The notes beneath the pieces were generated by a model. The model did no database searches, was not told the origin of the DNA, and was given only the letters and a program-made list of their open reading frames with translations. Shown here piece after piece: positions 58,182 to 64,000 of a stretch of DNA of 64,000 nucleotides; position 1 is the first letter of the stretch; each line of letters begins with the position of its first letter. A program made the position numbers and the translations under genes. Where the stretch lies: contig NZ_CP134876.1 of the NCBI RefSeq assembly GCF_032108445.1, forward strand, positions 5,704,001 through 5,768,000. Direction: 5' to 3'. Origin of the DNA: Micromonospora halotolerans (GTDB lineage: Bacteria; Actinomycetota; Actinomycetes; Mycobacteriales; Micromonosporaceae).

Positions 58182-59243
58182 TCAGTCTGCCGCCAGCCGG
58201 GCCTCGAACAGACGACGCACCCCCGGCTCGCCGCGCAGCAGGTCCAGCGCCAGGGCGGCGTGCCCCGGCACGTACCCGTTGCCGACCAGCATGGTCACGT
58301 CCGCGGCCAGACCCTCGGCGCCCAGCGCGGCGGCCGCGAAGCTCGTCGCCATCGAGAAGAAGATCACCGTGCCGCCGTCCTCGGTGGCGAGGACCGCCCC
58401 GTGCTCGCAGCCCGGCACGTCCACGCAGACCACCGTGACGTCGGCGGGGGTGCTCAGCGCCGTGGTCACCGCCGTGGACAGGGCGACCGGGTCGCGGGCG
58501 TCGGCCAGCGCGACCACGTCGGCCAGGCCGGCCGCGTCGAGCGCGTCGCGCTCCGCCGCCACCGGCACCACCCCGACGGTACGGCCGGCGCCGGCCCGCC
58601 GCGCGGCGGCCAGGGACAGCGAGCCGCTCTTGCCGGCGCCGCCGATCACCGCCACGGTCACCGGGCGCGGGTCGTTCTCGCGGCGGCGCCGCGCCACCTG
58701 CTCGGCGACCACCCGCGCGGTCAGCGCCGGCGCCCCGCACACGTCGAGCACGGCCAGGGACAGCTCCGGGTGCAGGTCGTCCGGGAGGACCGCGGCGATC
58801 GACCGGGCGAACAGGATCGCGTAGCCGTCGCAGGGTACCTGCTCGCTGCGCCCGTCCCAGCGGGCCAGGCCGTCGAGGATCGTCAGCGGGGTCAGCGTCA
58901 GCGACACCAGGGTGGCCACCCGGTCGCCCGGCCGCAGCCCGAGCGGGGACCGCTTCCCGGCCTCCTCCACCGTGCCGATGAGCATGCCGCCGGAGCCGGT
59001 GACCGGGTTCTGCATCTTCCCCCGGGTCGAGATGATCTCCAGCACCTCGGCGCGGACCTTCTCCCCGTCGCCGCCGTGCTTCTCCGACAGCTGCCGGAAG
59101 CTCGCCGCGTCCAGGTTCAGCCGCTCGACCCGGATCCGCACCTCGTTGGCGGCGATCCGGGGATCGGCGTCCAACCGCCACGCCGCCTGCGGCAGCACCC
59201 CCGCCGGTTCCACGACTCGGTGCAGACCCACCGGTGACGTCAC
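58182..59243 (-). CDS. kdd: L-erythro-3,5-diaminohexanoate dehydrogenase
   Basis: This 353-residue NAD-dependent enzyme oxidatively deaminates 3,5-diaminohexanoate to 5-amino-3-oxohexanoate. The Rossmann motif VAVIGGAGKSGSLSLAAARR, the N-terminal LNLDAASFRQLSEK and the loop STRGKMQNPVTGSGGMLIG match Kdd proteins. It is first in the minus-strand kam operon, with a divergent 143-bp region to kamA. The ATG is adjacent to that promoter region. Confidence 0.93.
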   Translation of the reverse strand: MTSPVGLHRVVEPAGVLPQAAWRLDADPRIAANEVRIRVERLNLDAASFRQLSEKHGGDGEKVRAEVLEIISTRGKMQNPVTGSGGMLIGTVEEAGKRSPLGLRPGDRVATLVSLTLTPLTILDGLARWDGRSEQVPCDGYAILFARSIAAVLPDDLHPELSLAVLDVCGAPALTARVVAEQVARRRRENDPRPVTVAVIGGAGKSGSLSLAAARRAGAGRTVGVVPVAAERDALDAAGLADVVALADARDPVALSTAVTTALSTPADVTVVCVDVPGCEHGAVLATEDGGTVIFFSMATSFAAAALGAEGLAADVTMLVGNGYVPGHAALALDLLRGEPGVRRLFEARLAAD

Positions 59244-59295
59244 GCCGACCCCCTATGTTCAGCCGCCCGAAACCCCGGCCAGGGCTCGCGTCGCG

Positions 59296-59337
59296 GGAAA
59301 ACTTACGGCAGACTAATTTCTTCACCGAATATTTTCC
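59296..59337. promoter_or_regulatory. AT-rich divergent promoter of kamA and kdd
   Basis: An AT-rich island within otherwise GC-rich sequence, bounded by GGAAAA (59296-59301) and TTTTCC (59332-59337) as outer inverted arms, lies between the divergent starts. It probably holds both promoters. The controlling regulator is unproven; the HTH gene at 60879-61640 is the nearest candidate. Confidence 0.45.
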
Positions 59338-59386
59338 AGTAGCCTTCGGGATCGTTGATCACTCGCACCAGATGTCAGGAGGGGCC

Positions 59387-60793
59387 GTGACCCAGACCCA
59401 ACCGGTTGAGACCATCCCTCAACCCCGTCACGCCCCGGTCGCCGTTCCGACCGCCGGGCAGCCGTACGAGTACCGCCGCAGCCCCCTGGTCGAACCCGAC
59501 TGGACCCGCTTCCCCGGCTGGCGCCACGTCACCCGGGAGCAGTGGGAGAACGCCCAGTGGCAGCGGGTCAACTGCGTCAAGAACATCAAGCAGCTGCGCA
59601 CCGTTCTGGGCGACCTCGTCGACGAGAGCTTCTACGCCGACCTCGAGGCCGACCAGAAGGCCCTGGCCACCATGTCGATGCTGGTGCCCCCGCAGATGGT
59701 CAACACCATGGTGCCGTTCGAGCCCATGACCACCGAGGCGTTCCTCGCCGACCCGATCCGCCGCTACATGATCGCCGTCGCCTCCGACCGGCGCACCGAC
59801 TGGCCCTCCCACCCCTACGCCAGCCGCGACAGCCTCCACGAGCACGACATGTGGGTCGCCGAGGGGCTCACCCACCGCTACCCCACCAAGGTCCTCGCCG
59901 AGCTGCTGTCCACCTGCCCGCAGTACTGCGGGCACTGCACCCGCATGGACCTGGTCGGCAACTCCACCCCGGCCGTCGACAAGCTGAAGCTCACCCTCAA
60001 GCCCGTCGACCGCTACGACGCCCACATCGCCTACCTCAAGGCCCACCCCGGGGTCCGCGACGTGGTGGTCTCCGGCGGCGACGTGGCCAACGTGCCGTGG
60101 AAGAACCTCGAGTCCTACCTCATGCGGCTGCTCGAGATCGAAACCATCCGCGACATCCGCCTCGCCACCAAGGCCCTCATGGGCCTGCCCCAGCACTGGC
60201 TCCAGGGCGACGTCGTCGAGGGCCTCGAGCGGGTCGCGCGCACCGCCGCCCGCCGCGGCGTCAACCTCGCCATCCACACCCACGTCAACCACGCCCAGTC
60301 GATCACCCCGCTGGTCGCCCGGGCCGCCCAGACGGCCCTCGACGTCGGCGTCCGCGACGTCCGCAACCAGGGCGTGCTCATGCGCGGCGTCAACGCCACC
60401 AGCGCGGACCTGCTCGACCTCTGCTTCGCGCTACAGGGCGAAGCCGGAATCCTGCCGTACTACTTCTACATGTGCGACATGATCCCCAACGCCGAGCACT
60501 GGCGGGTCCCCGTCTGGCACGCCCAGCAGCTCCAGCACGACATCATGGGCTACCTGCCCGGCTACGCCACCCCGCGCATCGTCTGCGACGTCCCGTTCGT
60601 CGGCAAGCGCTGGGTGCACATGCTCACCGAGTACGACCGCGAACGCGGCATCTCCTACTGGACCAAGAACTACCGCACCTCGATCGAGTCCGCCGACCTG
60701 GAAGCGCTCAACAAGCGCTACGCCTACTACGACCCGATCGACACCCTGCCGGAGACCGGCCAGGCGTGGTGGACCGCCCACCGCGACGACTGA
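59387..60793 (+). CDS. kamA: Lysine 2,3-aminomutase (radical SAM, PLP)
   Basis: This 468-residue radical SAM enzyme interconverts L-lysine and beta-lysine. The [4Fe-4S] motif CPQYCGHC gives C177, C181 and C184. PYYFYMCD and DVPFVGK align with the two substrate-binding Asp positions and the PLP-forming Lys (here K407) of clostridial KamA, but the usual PGGGGK loop reads PFVGK. The length is typical of the actinobacterial branch. GTG 59387 has AGGAGGGG immediately upstream; an ATG at 59234 adds a non-conserved leader overlapping kdd. Confidence 0.9.
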   Translation: MTQTQPVETIPQPRHAPVAVPTAGQPYEYRRSPLVEPDWTRFPGWRHVTREQWENAQWQRVNCVKNIKQLRTVLGDLVDESFYADLEADQKALATMSMLVPPQMVNTMVPFEPMTTEAFLADPIRRYMIAVASDRRTDWPSHPYASRDSLHEHDMWVAEGLTHRYPTKVLAELLSTCPQYCGHCTRMDLVGNSTPAVDKLKLTLKPVDRYDAHIAYLKAHPGVRDVVVSGGDVANVPWKNLESYLMRLLEIETIRDIRLATKALMGLPQHWLQGDVVEGLERVARTAARRGVNLAIHTHVNHAQSITPLVARAAQTALDVGVRDVRNQGVLMRGVNATSADLLDLCFALQGEAGILPYYFYMCDMIPNAEHWRVPVWHAQQLQHDIMGYLPGYATPRIVCDVPFVGKRWVHMLTEYDRERGISYWTKNYRTSIESADLEALNKRYAYYDPIDTLPETGQAWWTAHRDD

Positions 60794-60805
60794 CCCGCGA
60801 GCACC

Positions 60806-60844
60806 CCGCCGCCCCCGCGAGCCACCCGGCCGCGGGGGCGGCGG
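60806..60844. terminator. Bidirectional hairpin terminator after kamA
   Basis: A perfect 14-bp stem (60806-60819 with 60831-60844) with an 11-nt loop and TCTGTT following lies between the convergent kamA and regulator genes. Confidence 0.85.
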
Positions 60845-60878
60845 TCTGTTCGAGCCCTCGCGGCCGGGTGGCGCCGGT

Positions 60879-61640
60879 TCAGCCGCCGCTGCGATCCGAC
60901 CGCGGTGCGGCGACGCCGCCCGAACCCGCTCCGGGCTTCGTGTACAAAATCTCGCGGGCCTGCTCCGCGGCGCGGATGAGGCTCTCGGCGATGAAGTCGA
61001 CGAACCGCGAGATGCTCTCCAGGCGGGTGGCGGCCGGGGTGCCCGGACCCAGGACGCTGACGCCCTGCCGCGCCACCTCCGCGAGCTGGGCATTGGACTG
61101 GGCGCCGGCGATCGTGCTCTGGTAGAACACGTCGTCGTCGACGACGTAGCGCTCGCGGCGGCGCTCGTCGCGTTCCCGGCGGATCAGGCCCTGGCCCTCC
61201 AGGAACGTGATCGCCTTGGAGACCGACGCCGGGCTGACCTGGAGCCGCCCGACCAGTTCCGACGCGGTGAGGCTGCCCGCGTCGGCCGTGTAGAGACACG
61301 TCAGCACCCGCGACATCATCTTGGGCAGACCCTGCTGCATGAGCAGGGTCGTGAACATCTCCTCGTACTCGCGCACCGCCTCGGCGTCGCGCCCGTGCGC
61401 CTGCGACGGCGCCTGCGGCCCTCGCGCGGGCGTCTGCCTGCGCCGCTGGGAGCGGCGTTCGGTGGCGCGGTGGGCCAGGTCCGCGCGGTAGGCGGTGGGG
61501 CCACCGTTGCGCATCACCTCACGGGTGATCGTCGACGTGGGCCGGTCGAGACGTCTGGCGATCTCCGCGTAGGCGAGGCCGTCGGCCACCCCCAGCGCGA
61601 TCTGCTGGCGTTCCTGCTGGGTGAGCCTGCCTCCCGGCAT
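60879..61640 (-). CDS. HTH_38 plus MarR/GbsR-like two-domain regulator
   Basis: This 253-residue protein has two DNA-binding modules. Residues 1-45 form an IS30/Hin-type HTH (RLTQQERQQIALGVADGLAY, AEIARRLDRPTSTITREVMR). Residues 90-190 form a MarR/GbsR-like winged helix (MSRVLTCLYTADAGSLTASE, LQVSPASVSKAITFLEGQGL, wing RRERDERRRERYVVDDDV). A helical C-terminus follows. ATG 61640 has GGAGGGGA upstream. The cluster of GCAAC sites in the divergent region makes control of the DUF4097-ABC operon likely; control of kam genes is also possible by position. Confidence 0.82.
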   Translation of the reverse strand: MPGGRLTQQERQQIALGVADGLAYAEIARRLDRPTSTITREVMRNGGPTAYRADLAHRATERRSQRRRQTPARGPQAPSQAHGRDAEAVREYEEMFTTLLMQQGLPKMMSRVLTCLYTADAGSLTASELVGRLQVSPASVSKAITFLEGQGLIRRERDERRRERYVVDDDVFYQSTIAGAQSNAQLAEVARQGVSVLGPGTPAATRLESISRFVDFIAESLIRAAEQAREILYTKPGAGSGGVAAPRSDRSGG

Positions 61641-61700
61641 CGCGATATCCCCTCCACGGTCGTTCGATGCCGCCAGCATAGCGTTCACTCCTCACCCAAT

Positions 61701-61829
61701 GCAACGAGCAGAGCTGTCAGCGTTGCGTTAGATTCACTCCGGTTGCAACGATATTCGCCCGATGGCCTGCGCAGACAGCAATCCTCCGCAACAAGCTTGT
61801 TGCCGGATCCATGAACGCAACGTAGCGTT
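61701..61829. promoter_or_regulatory. Cluster of GCAAC/GTTGC sites before the DUF4097-ABC operon
   Basis: Within 130 bp are GCAACG (61701), CGTTGCGTT (61721-61729), the palindromic GTTGCAAC (61742-61749), the perfect 16-bp palindrome GCAACAAGCTTGTTGC (61788-61803) and the dyad AACGC-AACGTA-GCGTT (61814-61829). They fill the gap between the divergent regulator and DUF4097 gene and probably are its operators. Confidence 0.7.
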
Positions 61830-61867
61830 TCCGACGTCAGAAACGAGACGCGCGGCAGGAGAGCACC

Positions 61868-62536
61868 ATGCAGACCTTCGAGACCCCCACCCCGATCACC
61901 GCAGTCCTCGACATCCCCGCCGGGCGCGTCCAGCTCACCGCCGCCGACCGGGCCGACACCACCGTCGACGTCCGGCCCGCCGACCCCGCCAAGAGCCGCG
62001 ACGTGACGGTGGCGGAACAGACCAGGATCCACTACAGCGACGGCGTCCTGCGCATCGAGGCCACCACCCGGAACCAGATCCTCGGCAGCTCCGGATTCAT
62101 CGAGGTCACCGTCCAGCTGCCCGCCGGCTCCCGCGTCCAGGTGAAGGCCGCCAGCGCCGACCTCCGAGCCGTCGGCCGGTTCGGCGACGTCACCTTCCAG
62201 GGCGCACACGGCGCCATCACGATCGACGAGGCCGCGAGCGCCCACCTCACCACCGCCGCCGGCGACGTCACCGTCGGCCGCCTCACCGGCCCCGCCCAGA
62301 TCAGCACCGCCAAGGGCGACATCCGCATCGCCGAAGCCGCCCGCGGCACCGTCGCGCTCCGCACCCAGGCCGGCGACATCTCCGTCGCCGCCGCCCACGG
62401 CGTCTCCGCCTCCCTCGACGCCGGCACCACCCACGGCCGGATCCACAACTCCCTCACCAACACCGACGGCGCCGCCGCCGGCCTGACCATCCACGCCACC
62501 ACCGCCGTCGGCGACATCGACGCCCGCAGCCTCTAG
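61868..62536 (+). CDS. DUF4097 family beta-solenoid protein
   Basis: This 222-residue protein has a DUF4097-type right-handed repeat pattern of short beta strands (GDVTFQGAHGAITIDEAASA, GDVTVGRLTGPAQISTAKGD, GDISVAAAHGVSASLDAGTT). It has no signal peptide or membrane segment, so it is probably cytoplasmic. The function is unknown; members often precede ABC exporters or follow regulators. GCAGGA lies 6 nt before the ATG. It is first in a three-gene operon, 14 nt before the ABC ATPase. Confidence 0.82.
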   Translation: MQTFETPTPITAVLDIPAGRVQLTAADRADTTVDVRPADPAKSRDVTVAEQTRIHYSDGVLRIEATTRNQILGSSGFIEVTVQLPAGSRVQVKAASADLRAVGRFGDVTFQGAHGAITIDEAASAHLTTAAGDVTVGRLTGPAQISTAKGDIRIAEAARGTVALRTQAGDISVAAAHGVSASLDAGTTHGRIHNSLTNTDGAAAGLTIHATTAVGDIDARSL

Positions 62537-62550
62537 AAGGAGCACCCACC

Positions 62551-63513
62551 ATGACCAACCTGGCCATCGCGGCGAACGGACTGCGCAAGTCCTACGGCGA
62601 CAAGGTCGTGCTCGACGGCGTCGACTTCGCCGTCCCGCACGGAACGATCTTCTCCCTGCTCGGCCCGAACGGCGCCGGCAAGACCACCGCCGTCAAGATC
62701 CTCTCCACCCTCATCTCCCCCGACCCCACCTCCGGACCCGTCCGCGTCGGCGGCCACGACCTCGCCGCCGACCCCCGGGCCGTCCGCACCACGATCGGCG
62801 TCACCGGCCAGTTCTCCGCCGTCGACGGCCTGATCACCGGCGCGGAGAACATGCTCCTCATGGCCGACCTGCACCACCTGTCCAAGCGCGACGGCCAGCG
62901 CACCACCACCGAACTGCTGGAACGCTTCGACCTCACCGACGCCGCCGGCAAGCCCGCCTCCACCTACTCCGGCGGCATGAAACGCCGCCTCGACCTCGCC
63001 ATGACCCTCGTCGGCAACCCGCGGATCATCTTCCTCGATGAACCCACCACCGGCCTCGACCCCCGCAGCCGCCACAACATGTGGCAGATCATCCGCGAAC
63101 TCGTCGCCGACGGCGTCACCGTCTTCCTCACCACCCAGTACCTGGAGGAGGCCGACCAGCTCGCCGACCGCATCGCCGTGCTCAACGACGGCAGGATCGC
63201 CGCCGAAGGCACCGCCGCGGAACTCAAACGGCTCATCCCCGGCGGACACGTCCAACTGCGCTTCGAGGACCCCGCCGCCTACGCGCGGGCCACCAGCGCG
63301 CTGCGCGACACCGTACGCGACGACCAGGCGCTCACCCTCCAGATCCCCAGCGGCGGCACCCAGCGCGAACTGCGCGCCATTCTCGACCGCCTCGACGACG
63401 CCGACGTGCACGCCGACGCCCTCACCGTCCACACCCCCGACCTCGACGACGTGTTCTTCGCCCTCACCGGCGGCGCCCGCATCCCCACCCAGCCCAAGGA
63501 GGCCCTCCGATGA
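62551..63513 (+). CDS. ABC transporter ATP-binding protein (DrrA-like)
   Basis: This 320-residue ATPase has Walker A GPNGAGKTTA, the signature YSGGMKRRLDLAM and Walker B IIFLDEPTTGLD, and a C-terminal extension of about 100 residues (LRDTVRDDQALTLQIPSGGT, then LTVHTPDLDDVFFALTGG) shared with daunorubicin exporter DrrA. It powers export of a drug-like compound or lipid. GAAGGAGC precedes the ATG. Its stop overlaps the permease start (ATGA). Confidence 0.93.
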   Translation: MTNLAIAANGLRKSYGDKVVLDGVDFAVPHGTIFSLLGPNGAGKTTAVKILSTLISPDPTSGPVRVGGHDLAADPRAVRTTIGVTGQFSAVDGLITGAENMLLMADLHHLSKRDGQRTTTELLERFDLTDAAGKPASTYSGGMKRRLDLAMTLVGNPRIIFLDEPTTGLDPRSRHNMWQIIRELVADGVTVFLTTQYLEEADQLADRIAVLNDGRIAAEGTAAELKRLIPGGHVQLRFEDPAAYARATSALRDTVRDDQALTLQIPSGGTQRELRAILDRLDDADVHADALTVHTPDLDDVFFALTGGARIPTQPKEALR

Positions 63514-64000
63514 GTTCCCTCTCCCTCGCCGTACGCGACTCGTCCACGATGCTGCGCCGCAACCTCCTGCACGCCCGGCGCTACCCGTCCCTCACCCTCA
63601 ACCTGCTGCTCACCCCGATCATGCTGCTGCTGCTCTTCGTCTACGTCTTCGGCGACACCATGAGCGCGGGCATCGGCGGCGGCCCGGACCGCTCCCGGTA
63701 CATCGCCTACCTGGTCCCCGGCCTCCTGCTGATGACCATCGGCAGCACCGTGATCGGGACCGCCGTCTCCGTCTCCACCGACATGACCGAGGGCATCATC
63801 GCCCGCTTCCGCACCATGGCCATCCACCGCGGCTCGGTGCTCGTCGGGCACGTCGTCGGCAGCGTGCTGCAGTCGGTCGCCAGCGTGATCCTCGTCGGCG
63901 CCGTCGCCGTGGCCATCGGCTTCCGGTCCACCGGCGCCGGCGTCCTGGAGTGGCTCGCGGCCCTCGGGCTGCTCGTGCTCTTCGCCACGGCGCTCACCTG
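63510..64000 (+). CDS. ABC transporter permease (DrrB-like), 3' partial
   Basis: The first 163 residues are present, beginning with a cytoplasmic segment (SSTMLRRNLLHARRYPSLTL) and then ABC-2-type membrane helices (LNLLLTPIMLLLLFVYVFGD, IAYLVPGLLLMTIGSTVIGT). DMTEGIIARFRTMAIHRGSV is the conserved intracellular loop of the DrrB family. It is coupled to the ATPase by ATGA overlap. The gene runs off the right edge of the window. Confidence 0.9.
   Translation, partial: MSSLSLAVRDSSTMLRRNLLHARRYPSLTLNLLLTPIMLLLLFVYVFGDTMSAGIGGGPDRSRYIAYLVPGLLLMTIGSTVIGTAVSVSTDMTEGIIARFRTMAIHRGSVLVGHVVGSVLQSVASVILVGAVAVAIGFRSTGAGVLEWLAALGLLVLFATALT

Noticed and set aside
59234..59386. Upstream ATG start of kamA at 59234
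   Set aside because: It would overlap kdd and consume the AT-rich promoter; GTG 59387 has a strong ribosome site.

Overview
The window is high-GC actinobacterial chromosome. GTG starts are common, genes are tightly packed, and several genes are actinomycete hallmarks: RbpA, a polyprenol-phosphate-mannose synthase next to Lnt, a HAIR-controlled Hsp20, and many TetR/MarR/HxlR/WYL regulators. The protein families suggest Micromonosporaceae, probably Micromonospora; this is inferred from gene content, not from a marker gene. No rRNA, tRNA, CRISPR array, complete insertion sequence or replication origin was found.

Layout. 1-3.3 kb: end of a GNAT acetyltransferase, then cytochrome bd oxidase (cydA-cydB) behind tandem BlaI-like operators. 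3.4-13.9 kb: mostly small metabolic and detoxification genes (VOC proteins, an acyltransferase, SDR, DUF4180 with an excisionase-type regulator, GDPD, a UMF1-type MFS protein, thymidine kinase, an NmrA/HxlR divergon, an LLM flavoenzyme). 13.9-20.9 kb: a TetR with internal repeats, a lone tyrosine recombinase, a WYL regulator, Hsp20, isochorismatase, a MarR/MFS divergon and a cupin. 20.9-27.1 kb: GNAT, a GT39-like membrane glycosyltransferase, a TIGR04222 protein, a VWA lipoprotein and a conserved unknown.

27.1-33.6 kb looks accessory. It has AT-richer intergenic DNA, a protein with a 54-residue tandem duplication, two unrecognised genes and a decayed MFS transporter. At its centre is a two-gene operon: a Pro-rich membrane-anchored protein, translationally coupled to a 1075-residue protein that joins a NodB polysaccharide deacetylase, a processive GT2 polysaccharide synthase and an acyltransferase-3 membrane domain. 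This resembles a one-polypeptide factory for a deacetylated, O-acylated surface glycan.

33.6-49.9 kb: housekeeping and transport genes (DUF1992, YkvA, LysE, NUDIX). It also holds an SDR/flavin-monooxygenase pair whose TetR regulator and a divergent MFS gene share one operator motif, a coiled-coil protein, a POT peptide transporter, rbpA with a SigR-type promoter, fxsA, ppm1-lnt and a PIN toxin-antitoxin pair. 49-52.5 kb: an SDR-cupin-zinc dehydrogenase group divergent from an MmyB-like XRE regulator.

52.5-61.6 kb: a lysine fermentation-type catabolic cluster in what is presumably an aerobe. Lysine 2,3-aminomutase (kamA) diverges from kdd, an amidohydrolase, kamD, kamE, a 3-aminobutyryl-CoA ammonia-lyase-like hotdog protein and a GlmL/MutL-type chaperone. 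The usual cleavage enzyme Kce is absent from the window. 61.6-64 kb: an unusual HTH/MarR-like regulator diverges from a DUF4097 protein and a DrrAB-type ABC exporter, with a dense cluster of GCAAC/GTTGC sites between them; the permease runs off the window.
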